A stretch of 64,000 bases of DNA from the NCBI RefSeq assembly GCF_018402285.1, contig NZ_JAGYJH010000003.1:992001-1056000 (forward strand), given 5' to 3'. Both the position numbers and the translations under genes were made by a program. The notes under the pieces were generated by a model. It was not told the origin of the DNA and did no database searches. It was given only the letters and a program-made list of their open reading frames with translations. The stretch is from Hyphomonas sp. Lineage in GTDB: Bacteria; Pseudomonadota; Alphaproteobacteria; Caulobacterales; Hyphomonadaceae. Positions 1 through 8,641 of the stretch are shown piece by piece. Within the stretch, counting starts at the first letter, position 1; the number at the start of each line of letters is the position of its first letter.

Positions 1-435
1 AAGATCGGCGAGAAGAAGCTCAGCATCCAGCCACTTGAAAGGGGGACGGAGTCTTGTGCAGCCCACCGGGAAGATCCGTCCCATATTCCCGTGATGGACC
101 GCTACACGATGCGGGTCGAAGACCACCAAGGCGTCATGCACACCGCGATCCTTGATACGGGTACAGGTGTATCAGTCTTCAGGACAGAATTGCTTGATCC
201 GACGGCTCCCAAGATCCGGAGCGGCAAGCTCTTGACCCTGTCCGGGATTGTCGATGCCGATCTTTATGGCGGTCAGAAGGTCGTGCTCGGAGGCAAGCAT
301 GCCTTGGAAGCGGACGTACTGATTGCCGACGTCCCATTCCCTTCGGATATCGGCGGCTTTGTCGGGCTCAACATGCTCGGCGCTTGCGACGTCGCCTTCT
401 GCGGGGATGCCACTTGGCTCGCCTGCGAGGGGTAG
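1..435 (+). CDS. Retropepsin-like aspartyl protease domain protein, 5' end outside window
   Basis: The frame is open from the first base of the window to the TAG at 433, so the N-terminus is missing. The visible part carries AILDTGTGVSVF, which fits the D-T-G active-site loop of single-domain retropepsin-like aspartic proteases, and a later VGLNMLG segment that fits the hydrophobic-hydrophobic-Gly motif of that fold. This suggests a protease of the TIGR02281/retropepsin-like type, but no second catalytic domain is visible and the fold may have been kept for binding only. A GTG/ATG pair at 91/94 could serve as an internal start, but the frame continues upstream with normal codon use. The substrate is unknown. 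Confidence 0.5.
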   Translation, partial: KIGEKKLSIQPLERGTESCAAHREDPSHIPVMDRYTMRVEDHQGVMHTAILDTGTGVSVFRTELLDPTAPKIRSGKLLTLSGIVDADLYGGQKVVLGGKHALEADVLIADVPFPSDIGGFVGLNMLGACDVAFCGDATWLACEG

Positions 436-528
436 TCCCCGCCTCAATTGCCATTCCCGCTTTCCAAGCCTTTCCGCGCCCGTTAAGTCTCAACGCTTGG
501 GTCTGATTTGCGGGAGGGCTGACGCAAC

Positions 529-1818
529 ATGCCGGCAGGATATGAATGGGGCTGGGATAACGGCCGCGCGCTGATCGGGATCGTCCTGATTTACGGTCTG
601 TGCTGGGTGCTTTCGGAAAAGCGCAAGCTCTTCCCCTGGAAGATCGTGCTCGGCGCCACGGCCATGCAGTTTGCCTTCGCCCTCATCCTCTTCGGCATTC
701 CCTTCATCAAGGACATCCTCCTGGCCGCCAACGGCCTCGTCGATGGCCTCCAGAACGCCACCCGCGCGGGCACCAGTTTCGTCTTCGGATATGTCGGGGA
801 TAACGTCGCCGCCAGCGAGCTGATCGGCGGGTCCGCCCCGCCACTCTTCTTCTTCCAGATCCTGCCCATCATCATCGTCGTGGCGGCCCTCTCGGCCATC
901 CTCTGGCATTGGCATATCCTTCGCTGGATCACCAATGGCTTTGCCTTCGTCTTCCGGCGCGGCATGGGCCTCGGCGGGGCCACATCGCTGGCCGTCTCGG
1001 CCAACGTCTTCATGGGCATGACCGAAGCCCCCGTCCTCATCCGCCCTTACATCAAAGGCATGACGCGGTCCGAGCTGCTGATCATGATGACCGCCGGCTT
1101 TGCCACCATCGCGGGCTCGGTCCTCGTCGTCTACGGCGCCTTTCTCGAAGGCAAGATGGCAAACCCCTTGCCCCAGCTTCTGGCCGCCTCGATCATCGCT
1201 GCGCCTGCCGCCGTCGGCGTCGCCCTCGCCATGATCCCGGAAACGACGCCCGCGTCGGAGCGGATGAAAGACCCCGATTTCAAATACGCCTCCACCATGG
1301 ATGCCTTCTCCACCGGCGCCACCGATGGGCTGAAGATCGTCTTCAACATTGCCACCATGCTGATCGCCGCCCTTGCGCTGCTCTGGCTGGTCAATGCAGG
1401 CCTTGGCGTCTTCCCGGATGTGAACGGCGCGCCGCTCTCCATCGAGCGTATTCTCGGCTGGATCTTCGCGCCCCTGATGTACATGATCGGCGTGCCGTGG
1501 AGCGAAGCCTCCCAGTCCGGCTCGCTGATGGGCGTGAAAACCGTGCTCACCGAATTTGTCGCCTTCCTGCAGCTGGCAGAGGTTCCGGTCGAGGCGATGG
1601 ACCCGCGCACGCGGATGATCACCGCCCACGCCATCTGCGGCTTTGCCAACTTTGGCTCCATGGGCATCCTGATCGGCGGCCTCTCCATCGTCGAGCCCGA
1701 GCGCCGCGACGACTTCCTCAGCCTCGCCTGGCGCACCCTCCTGGCCGGCACGCTCGCCACCTGCCTCTCCGGCGCCGTGGTGGCCGCGCTGCCCTACGCC
1801 CTCTTCGCAGGCGGCTGA
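529..1818 (+). CDS. Concentrative nucleoside transporter (CNT/NupC family)
   Basis: The 429-residue protein is strongly hydrophobic and carries CNT-family signatures. These are the GSAPPLFFFQILP segment near residue 105, NVFMGMTEAP near residue 160 (substrate- and sodium-site region) and the MTAGFATIAGS segment after it. CNT proteins import nucleosides across the inner membrane with sodium or protons. The length matches the family. The ATG at 529 follows a GGGAGGG Shine-Dalgarno. The next gene, starting 92 bases downstream on the same strand, is a TonB-dependent outer-membrane receptor, so the pair could form an outer-plus-inner membrane uptake route. The family call is secure; nucleoside preference cannot be read from the sequence. 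Confidence 0.9.
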   Translation: MPAGYEWGWDNGRALIGIVLIYGLCWVLSEKRKLFPWKIVLGATAMQFAFALILFGIPFIKDILLAANGLVDGLQNATRAGTSFVFGYVGDNVAASELIGGSAPPLFFFQILPIIIVVAALSAILWHWHILRWITNGFAFVFRRGMGLGGATSLAVSANVFMGMTEAPVLIRPYIKGMTRSELLIMMTAGFATIAGSVLVVYGAFLEGKMANPLPQLLAASIIAAPAAVGVALAMIPETTPASERMKDPDFKYASTMDAFSTGATDGLKIVFNIATMLIAALALLWLVNAGLGVFPDVNGAPLSIERILGWIFAPLMYMIGVPWSEASQSGSLMGVKTVLTEFVAFLQLAEVPVEAMDPRTRMITAHAICGFANFGSMGILIGGLSIVEPERRDDFLSLAWRTLLAGTLATCLSGAVVAALPYALFAGG

Positions 1819-1910
1819 CGCAGCGGCCGGGGTCGCCTTCGGGCCCGCCAGGCCCTAGATGTGACGCGGGCGAGGGCAACCGCCGCGCCCTGAAAACAGG
1901 GAGCCTTGAT

Positions 1911-3911
1911 TTGCCTTATCGGACCGGACTGCTCGTTATTGCCGCTGCCATGCTTGCGCCCTCTGCGCCGGCCGAAGCGCCCCAGCGGCTGGACCCCGTC
2001 GAAGTCTATGGCGACCGCCCAGAGCAGGCCCCCGGTTCCCGCGCCATCCTGGACGCGCAGCTCATCGCCGACACCGCCGCCGACCGCCCCGCCGAAATCC
2101 TCAACCAGGCCCCCGCCGTCAACATCCAGATGAATTCCGGCCAGGAGCATCTCATCTCCATCCGCTCGCCCGTTCTCACGGGCGGAGCCGGGCAGGGCAG
2201 CTTCCTCATCCTCGAGAACGGCGTCCCCATCCGCTCGCCCGCCTTCGGCAATGTCAATTCCCTGATCGAGCCCCATCATGAAGTGGCCGACGCCATCGAG
2301 ATCGTCCGCGGCCCCGCCAGCGCCAAATACGGCTCCAACGCCGTCCACGGTCTCCTGAACTTCATCCTGCCCGATACATCCAGCGCCCAGAGCCTGCGCC
2401 TCAGCTACACCTCCCTCGAGCGCCTGCGCGGCGACGCCTCGGTCAATCTCGGCAGCGCCACGCGCCTTAACCTCTCCCTCATGGACGACGCGGGCTGGCG
2501 CGACGACACGCAGAGCCAGCAGCAGAAACTCTCCCTTGTCACGCAGGCAGACTTCGCCGGCTGGGACGCCTCCTTCTGGCTTGCCGCCTCCAGCCTCAAC
2601 CAGGAAACCGCGAGCTTCATCCAGGGCCCGCGCGCCTATGAGGACGACGCCCTTCGCGAAACAAACCCCAACCCCGAAGCCTTCCGCGATGCCTGGTCGG
2701 CCCGCCTCGGCGGCCGTCTCTCGCGCGATGTCGGCCCTGGCACGCTCACCCTTCTGCCAAACCTGCACAGCCAGGCGATGATCTTCTCCCAGCATTTCCT
2801 CCCCTATGGCGGCGTGGAGAAAAACGGCCATACCGGCGGCGGCGTCCTCGCCCGCTATGAGTTCACCCCCACCGGCCCTGTCCGGTGGCGCCTCGGCGCC
2901 GACACAGACTTCGCCACCGGCTACCTGCGCGAGATCCAGCCCACCCCCAATCCCAGCCCCAATTTCCCGCAAGGCATCCATTACGACTACACTGTCGATA
3001 CGCAGGTCTTCGCCCTCTGGGCAGAGGCCGATTGGCAGCTCACGGAAGGTGTCCGCCTCCTCGCCGGCCTGCGCGGGGAAACCCATGCCTATGACTATAC
3101 CACCGACGCCCCCACCGGCATCAATGGGCGCTTCAATGTGCCTGAAAACCGCACCGATGATTTCACCTTCCTCACCCCCAAGCTCGGTCTCGTCTGGGAC
3201 CAGCCCTGGGGCGCCCTCTATGCCAACTACGCCCGCGGCGCCCGCGCCCCGCAGGTCTCCGATCTCTACCGCCTTCAGAACCGTCAGGTCGCCGGAGAGA
3301 TCGACACCGAAACCCTCGACAGTCTCGAAATCGGCGCCCGCGGATCGTCCTTCGGCGGGCAGCTGGACTTCGACATCGCCCTCTGGGGCATGGAAAAGGA
3401 AAACTTCTTCTTCCGCGATTCTGATGGCCTCAATGTCCCCGACGGCTCCACCCGCCATATCGGCATTGACGTTCAGGCAGGCTGGGCGTTCACAGACACC
3501 CTCTCGGCCAAAGGCAATGTCGCCTGGAGCGAGCAGACCTACACCTTCAACCGTCCCGTCGTCGCCGCCCGGGAACGCATCACCTCCGGAAACCTGATCG
3601 ACACCGCGCCTCAATGGCTTGCCGACGCCCGCTTCGACTGGCAGGCGAGCGATGCCCTGCGTCTCTCGCTCACCGCCGAACATGTCGGGGAGTATTTCAT
3701 GGACCCCGCCAACACGGCCCGCTATCCCGGCCACACCGTCCTTGGCGCCCGCGCGGGCTATACGCTTCCCGGCGGCCTTGAAACCTTCCTCATCATCCGT
3801 AACCTGACGGACGAGAAATATGCCGACCGCGCCGATCTCGGCTTCGGCAATGAACGCTATTTCCCCGGAGAGCCCGTGAACGCGGTCTTTGGGCTGACAA
3901 AAACATTCTGA
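1911..3911 (+). CDS. TonB-dependent outer-membrane receptor
   Basis: A 666-residue protein with an N-terminal signal peptide (hydrophobic LLVIAAAMLAPSAPAEA), a plug domain with RPAEILNQAPAVNI and ADAIEIVRGPASAKYGSNA, then a long alternating beta-barrel region ending in GLTKTF with the terminal Phe usual for outer-membrane barrels. I chose the TTG at 1911 because AGGGAG at 1898-1903 sits seven bases upstream and the first in-frame ATG (1950) would cut off most of the signal peptide. Such receptors take up large or scarce substrates using ExbBD-TonB energy. The ligand is not identifiable. Adjacency to the nucleoside transporter suggests nucleosides or nucleotides, which is inference only. Confidence 0.88.
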   Translation: MPYRTGLLVIAAAMLAPSAPAEAPQRLDPVEVYGDRPEQAPGSRAILDAQLIADTAADRPAEILNQAPAVNIQMNSGQEHLISIRSPVLTGGAGQGSFLILENGVPIRSPAFGNVNSLIEPHHEVADAIEIVRGPASAKYGSNAVHGLLNFILPDTSSAQSLRLSYTSLERLRGDASVNLGSATRLNLSLMDDAGWRDDTQSQQQKLSLVTQADFAGWDASFWLAASSLNQETASFIQGPRAYEDDALRETNPNPEAFRDAWSARLGGRLSRDVGPGTLTLLPNLHSQAMIFSQHFLPYGGVEKNGHTGGGVLARYEFTPTGPVRWRLGADTDFATGYLREIQPTPNPSPNFPQGIHYDYTVDTQVFALWAEADWQLTEGVRLLAGLRGETHAYDYTTDAPTGINGRFNVPENRTDDFTFLTPKLGLVWDQPWGALYANYARGARAPQVSDLYRLQNRQVAGEIDTETLDSLEIGARGSSFGGQLDFDIALWGMEKENFFFRDSDGLNVPDGSTRHIGIDVQAGWAFTDTLSAKGNVAWSEQTYTFNRPVVAARERITSGNLIDTAPQWLADARFDWQASDALRLSLTAEHVGEYFMDPANTARYPGHTVLGARAGYTLPGGLETFLIIRNLTDEKYADRADLGFGNERYFPGEPVNAVFGLTKTF

Positions 3912-3921
3912 GGAGGACGCA

Positions 3922-4536
3922 ATGAAACTCTACCACAGCCCGATGGCGCCAAACCCCGACCGCGTCGTCTATTTCCTGCGCGCCAAAGGCAAGCTCGACG
4001 CTGTCGATCTGCAGGAAGTCTCGATCATGCAGCAGGACCACAAGAAGCCCGAATACCGCGACGTCTCGCCCTTCTCGCAGGTCCCTGCGCTGGTGCTGGA
4101 CGATGGCACAAAGCTCACCGAGAGCCGCGCCATCTGCACTTATTTCGAAGGTATCTTTCCCGAGCCAAACCTGATGGGCGCAGACCCCAGGGAAAAAGCC
4201 CTCATCGAAATGTGGGACCGCCGCATCGAACTCATGTTCTTCATCCAGTTCGCCGGCTGGTTCCGCAATTCCCACCCGATGATGGCCCCCCTCGAAGTGC
4301 CCCAGAGCGCCGAAGCCGCCGCCAAGAGCGAGAAGGCCGCCCGGAAAATGGCCGAGCGCCTCAACGAGCATCTGGCCAGCAACGAATTTGTCGCCGCAGA
4401 CCGCTTCTCCATCGCCGACATCACCCTCTTCATCACCTGTGGCTTCTGCCGCGTCATGAAATGGGCGCCCCACAAGGAACACGCCCATCTCGGTCGCTGG
4501 TACGACGCCATGGCCCAGCGCGGTTTTGCGGGCTGA
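3922..4536 (+). CDS. Glutathione S-transferase family protein
   Basis: A 204-residue protein with an N-terminal thioredoxin-like domain (about 1-80) starting MKLYHSPMAPN. It contains the cis-Pro segment SQVPALVLDDG and the glutathione-binding ESRAICTYFE, followed by an all-helical C-terminal domain. GSTs conjugate or reduce electrophiles with glutathione in the cytoplasm. The residue after LYHSP is Met rather than a clear catalytic Ser, Cys or Tyr, so the catalytic class is unclear. It starts 11 bases after the TonB receptor stop behind a strong AGGAGG and is probably co-transcribed with it. Confidence 0.88.
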   Translation: MKLYHSPMAPNPDRVVYFLRAKGKLDAVDLQEVSIMQQDHKKPEYRDVSPFSQVPALVLDDGTKLTESRAICTYFEGIFPEPNLMGADPREKALIEMWDRRIELMFFIQFAGWFRNSHPMMAPLEVPQSAEAAAKSEKAARKMAERLNEHLASNEFVAADRFSIADITLFITCGFCRVMKWAPHKEHAHLGRWYDAMAQRGFAG

Positions 4537-4640
4537 GGCTCTCATCCCGAACACCCCTCATCTCCCCGGAACCGCGATCAAGGGTTTCCTCCCCGGCCTG
4601 ATGCGCTATTCCTAGGGGTCAGGCAGCCGGGGGAGTTTTC

Positions 4641-7289
4641 ATGCGGTTTCTGACAGTGGCAAGCGTCGCGGGTCTCTTCCTTCTCGGGGCCTGCGCCCAG
4701 AGGTCGGCCTGGAGTGTTCCGGTTCAGCCGGTGGATGCGGCCGCCCTCGCCAAGGTCGCCCCCGCCGGGCGCCTGCCGGGCACTGCCCGCCCGGATGCTT
4801 ACCGTGTCAGCCTCGATCTTGACCCCCGCCAAACCCACTTCTCCGGCTATGTGGAGATAGATGTCGCCCTTCAGGCCGCCGCCAACGGTATCTGGCTTCA
4901 CGGCGATGATCTCACCGTCTCCCGCGTCACGGCCACGGCCGGGGACGAAACCGTCGAGGCAAGCTGGGCCGAAATTCTCGACACCGGCGTCGTCTGGGTC
5001 GGCTTCCCCCGGCGCCTGGAAGCGCGCCGGGTTACCCTTGCTATCGATTACACCGCCGCGTTTGACACCGGCCTTGCCGGTCTCTTCCGCGTCGAATCGC
5101 AGGGCAAATGGTATGCCCTGGCCAAATCCGAAAGCATCCAGGCCCGTCGCTTCCTCCCCGGCTTTGACGAGCCGGGCTTCAAGGCCCCTTTCGAGATGGA
5201 CTTCACCGTGCCCGAAGGCATGCACGCCATTGCCAACACGCCGGAAGTCTCCCGCGAGGCGGCGGGTGAGGGCTTCGAGACGATCCGCTTTTCGCCCACC
5301 CGTCCTCTGTCGACCTATCTTCTCTCCGCCGCCGTGGGGGATTTTGACAAGGTCGACCGCCCGGCCCTGCCGCCCAACGATGTGCGCCGCTTTGAAGTTC
5401 CGCTCACGGGATATGCCCGCGCGGGCAAAGGCGATGAGCTTGCCTTCGCGCTGGACCTGACGCCCGAAATGATGCGCGTCTTCGAGGAGATGCTGGGCCA
5501 GCCCTATCCTTATGAAAAGCTCGACATCATCGCGGCCCCGCAATGGCCCTCTGGTGCCACCGAGCTTGCCGCCGCCATCACCTACCGTGAAGGGCGCATC
5601 CTCGTCGGCCCCAATACCGGCCCGGCGCTCATCCGTAGCGTGAAGGAAATCCACGCCCATGAAATCGCGCACATGTGGTTTGGCAATCTGGTCACCCCGC
5701 CCTGGTGGGATGATCTCTGGCTGAAGGAGGCCTTCGCCGTCTGGAGCGAAACCGCCGTCCTTTCCATCATGGAGCCGGAGAACAATCACGAGCTTGCTGC
5801 CGTCGCCGATGGCATCCGCGCCATGTCGCTCGACAGCCTGAAAGGCGCCCGCGCCGTGGCCGAGCCCATCGACCGCAATGAGGATGTTCGCAACGCCTAT
5901 GACGCGATCACCTATTCCAAGGGCCAGTCGGTCATCCGCATGATCGACACTTATTTTGGCCCGGAAGTCCTGCGTCCGGCGCTCGGCCGCTATATTGCCC
6001 GCTACGCTGATGGTGAGGCCGACAGTGCCCGCTTCTATGAAGCCATCGGCAAGGCCAGCGGCGAGCCTGCCATCGGCGAGGTCTTCCGGAGTTTTGTCAC
6101 CCAGCCCGGTGTGCCCCTCGTCACGGCGCGGCCCGTCTGCGGCGCCGGCGCTGCCAAGATCGAGTTCAGCCAGTCGCGCTACCGCCCCATCGGATCAGAA
6201 ATTTCGCCCGGAGCCCGTTGGTCCATCCCGGTCTGCGCCGCCTGGCAGGACGGGGCCAATGCCGGGGAGGTCTGCACGCTTCTGACTGGCCCTCAGCGCA
6301 CCGTCGATGTGCGCGGCGCCATCTGCCCGGATGTTATCGTCCCCAATTCGGAAGGCTCGGGCTACTACCGGTTTGATCTGCCTGCAGAGAACTGGCGCGC
6401 CCTGACAGAGAATTTTGCCGCGCTGCCGGCGGCCGAAGCCCTCGTCTCGATCGACAGCGCCCAGGCCGGTTTCAATGCCGGCACGCTGGAGGGAGAGGCT
6501 TATCTCGGACTGCTCGAGGCGGGCCTTGTCCATCCCCATGGCACGGTCCTGATCGCTGCGCTGAACGCCTGGGACGCGCTGCTTGTCCAGCTCGGCGAAG
6601 GGGCAGAGCCTGCCCGGGCCCTCGCCGCGGCCGCGCTGGAGGGCAGGGCGTCGCCATCAGAAGCTGAGGCCGCCTTGCGTCTGCGCGGCTTCCGTGCCGG
6701 CTCGCTTGCCGAACCTGAAGCCCGCGCCGCCCTGATCGCCGAGGCCGATGCCTTCCTTGCCGGAACAGGCCCCCTTTCCAGCGACCTCTACACCTACGCC
6801 CTGCGCGCCGCGCTTGAAGATGGCGGCACGGAGATGTTCGACCGCGTGGTTGCGGCAACCTCCCGCATCGATGAGGCGGTCTTCCTTCAGGCCGCCGCCG
6901 ACACGCTCGGCAGCGCTGCCTCCCCGCAGGACGCCGCCCGCGCGCTTGATCTCATCTATAGCGGCGGCATCAGCCAGCAGGTCACCCTCTCTCTGGCCAC
7001 CAGCCTGATGAACAACCCCGCCCACCGCGACGCCACCTGGGCGCGCATCACCGGAGACTTCCCCGGCTTCACCGCCAGGGTCCCCTCGCAGATCCGCCGC
7101 GCCACCCCCCGCCTTGCCCGGGCCTTTTGCGACCCTGCAATCATCCCGGACCTGGAAGCCCTCTTCGCCGCAGGCAGCCGCGATCTGGCCGGGCATGAGC
7201 GCGCGCTCGCCGAGACGAAGGAATACCTCGCGCTCTGCGCTGCCCAGAAGGCCCATGCCCTGGAAGTGCTCGCGCCGGTTCTTGAGTGA
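4641..7289 (+). CDS. M1 family zinc aminopeptidase lipoprotein
   Basis: An 882-residue protein with a lipoprotein signal peptide ending LLGAC (lipidated Cys at 18), so it is probably envelope-anchored. The gluzincin zinc motif is intact: HEIAH at 340-344 and the third ligand Glu363 exactly 18 residues later in LKEAF. A Tyr near 425 (TYSKG) fits the transition-state Tyr. The C-terminal half is the long helical domain of ERAP/PepN-like members. The usual GAMEN exopeptidase motif reads GATEL at 305-309, keeping only part of the consensus, so N-terminal specificity may differ. The start ATG follows GGGGGAG. It probably trims peptides at the cell surface or in the periplasm. Confidence 0.87.
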   Translation: MRFLTVASVAGLFLLGACAQRSAWSVPVQPVDAAALAKVAPAGRLPGTARPDAYRVSLDLDPRQTHFSGYVEIDVALQAAANGIWLHGDDLTVSRVTATAGDETVEASWAEILDTGVVWVGFPRRLEARRVTLAIDYTAAFDTGLAGLFRVESQGKWYALAKSESIQARRFLPGFDEPGFKAPFEMDFTVPEGMHAIANTPEVSREAAGEGFETIRFSPTRPLSTYLLSAAVGDFDKVDRPALPPNDVRRFEVPLTGYARAGKGDELAFALDLTPEMMRVFEEMLGQPYPYEKLDIIAAPQWPSGATELAAAITYREGRILVGPNTGPALIRSVKEIHAHEIAHMWFGNLVTPPWWDDLWLKEAFAVWSETAVLSIMEPENNHELAAVADGIRAMSLDSLKGARAVAEPIDRNEDVRNAYDAITYSKGQSVIRMIDTYFGPEVLRPALGRYIARYADGEADSARFYEAIGKASGEPAIGEVFRSFVTQPGVPLVTARPVCGAGAAKIEFSQSRYRPIGSEISPGARWSIPVCAAWQDGANAGEVCTLLTGPQRTVDVRGAICPDVIVPNSEGSGYYRFDLPAENWRALTENFAALPAAEALVSIDSAQAGFNAGTLEGEAYLGLLEAGLVHPHGTVLIAALNAWDALLVQLGEGAEPARALAAAALEGRASPSEAEAALRLRGFRAGSLAEPEARAALIAEADAFLAGTGPLSSDLYTYALRAALEDGGTEMFDRVVAATSRIDEAVFLQAAADTLGSAASPQDAARALDLIYSGGISQQVTLSLATSLMNNPAHRDATWARITGDFPGFTARVPSQIRRATPRLARAFCDPAIIPDLEALFAAGSRDLAGHERALAETKEYLALCAAQKAHALEVLAPVLE

Positions 7290-7310
7290 TCTGGCCGCCT
7301 TTGGCGCGCT

Positions 7311-8102
7311 TCAGGCGTTCTTGATCGTCAGCCCGCCATCGACCGGGATATGAACCCCGTTGAGGAAACTCGCCGCCGGCAACACCAGAGAGAGGGTCAT
7401 GTTGGCAACCTCTTCCGGGATGCCGTACCGGCGAAGGGGTACGCGGCGCTTGGCGTATATTTCCTTGTGTTCATCGGAGATACCCGCCGTGATGCCGGTG
7501 ATGATCGGCCCTGGGCAGATGCAGTTGACGGTGATGCCTTCCCGGCCCAGATCGACCGCCAGGCCGCGCGTAAGCCCGATCACGCCATGCTTTGCCGCCA
7601 CATAGGGCGAATTGCCAGGCGTCGCACCCAGCCCTTCGGTGGACGCGATGTTCACAATCCGCCCCCAGCCATTCTTCCGCATATAGGGCAGGGCCGCCCG
7701 GATCGCCCGCTGGTGCGAGGTCAGCATCACATTGATGGACGGGCCCCAGCTGTCTTCATAGCTTTCCTCTCCCACCTGTCCGGGGATGGCAAATCCTGCA
7801 TTGTTGACGAGGATATCCATCCCGCCAAAATGCGCCGCCGCCTCGTCCACCACCTGCTTGATCGCGGCGCCATCGCCCACGTCCAGCGCCCAGCCCTTTA
7901 CATGCTCGATGCCGGCCGCCTTGATTTCATTGACGACCTTGTCGACGTTCTCCTGGCGAAGGTCGGTCACCGCGACATTGGCGCCTTCCCGCGCAAAGAG
8001 ATGGGCGGTCGCCCGCCCCATCCCGCTGGCTGCGCCGGTGATCAGCGCTGTCTTGCCTTTGATGCTTCTGGACAGTTCCTGATAGGGGGGCTGTTCGCTC
8101 AT
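7311..8102 (-). CDS. Short-chain dehydrogenase/reductase
   Basis: A 263-residue classical SDR. The nucleotide-binding TGAASGMG lies at 22-29, NNAG at 100-103, and the catalytic set Ser154, Tyr167 and Lys171 (YVAAK) is complete. It oxidises or reduces an alcohol/ketone with NAD(P). The substrate is not determinable, though 3-hydroxyacyl or 3-hydroxybutyrate-type substrates would suit the neighbours. Its start overlaps the thioesterase stop by four bases (ATGA), so both are in one operon. It converges with the M1 peptidase gene, 21 bases away. Confidence 0.9.
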   Translation of the reverse strand: MSEQPPYQELSRSIKGKTALITGAASGMGRATAHLFAREGANVAVTDLRQENVDKVVNEIKAAGIEHVKGWALDVGDGAAIKQVVDEAAAHFGGMDILVNNAGFAIPGQVGEESYEDSWGPSINVMLTSHQRAIRAALPYMRKNGWGRIVNIASTEGLGATPGNSPYVAAKHGVIGLTRGLAVDLGREGITVNCICPGPIITGITAGISDEHKEIYAKRRVPLRRYGIPEEVANMTLSLVLPAASFLNGVHIPVDGGLTIKNA

Positions 8103-8530
8103 GCCTGTTTCCTCCGTTTTTTGATTGTGCCTGAAAAGTTGAGAACCGGCCGGCCATCCTGCCCTGTCACCAGGCCGCGCACGAAGCTCAGCGAGCCGCC
8201 CTTGCGCAGCGTCTCCCCGCGCGCCTCCAGCCGCTCGCCCTCCAGCGCTCCGTCGAGAAATTCTGCTGTAAAAGCAACGGTAACACCGTAGCTGCCTTCC
8301 ATGGCCTCATGGCCAATGGCAAACAGGGCAAAGTCGGCGAATGTCATCAGGCACCCGCCATGGGCCACGCCCCCGGCATTCATGTGCTTGCGCTCAACCC
8401 GGAAGGCAGCCACCGGCCCCTTGTCGTCGACGCGGAAGTAGAACGGCCCGGCGGTCTCATGCTCGAAGGGCTCTTCGGCCCAGGTGGTCCAGCCTGCAAA
8501 TTCACCGTTCGCTGCAATCGAAGTCGACAT
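8099..8530 (-). CDS. PaaI-type hotdog-fold thioesterase
   Basis: A 143-residue hotdog protein with the PaaI-like core NAGGVAHGGCLMTFADF (about 51-67), in which Asn51, the HGG turn and Asp67 fit the active-site region of acyl-CoA thioesterases. It likely hydrolyses acyl- or aryl-CoA esters in the cytoplasm. I used ATG at 8530 because GGGGAC precedes it and homology-like sequence starts there; the frame upstream is open but noncoding in character. It is first in an operon with the SDR (ATGA overlap) and divergent from the acyl-CoA dehydrogenase 111 bases away. Together these suggest a CoA-thioester pathway. Confidence 0.85.
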   Translation of the reverse strand: MSTSIAANGEFAGWTTWAEEPFEHETAGPFYFRVDDKGPVAAFRVERKHMNAGGVAHGGCLMTFADFALFAIGHEAMEGSYGVTVAFTAEFLDGALEGERLEARGETLRKGGSLSFVRGLVTGQDGRPVLNFSGTIKKRRKQA

Positions 8531-8641
8531 GTGTCCCCGCTGTTTTTTGCCTGCGGCAACCATACCCCTACGGCCCCCTTCGACAAGCGTGCCGTTGGGG
8601 CATAAAGTGCCCCCTGAAGAGAAAACCGGGAGAAGACACCC

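Noticed and set aside
490..1629. Long minus-strand ORF of 379 codons opposite the nucleoside transporter
   Set aside because: It is a charge-rich, motif-free shadow frame typical of GC-rich DNA; the plus strand has the clear CNT protein.
1794..3734. Long minus-strand ORF of 646 codons opposite the TonB receptor
   Set aside because: It mirrors the codon pattern of the real gene on the other strand, has no recognisable motif, and the plus strand encodes a complete receptor.
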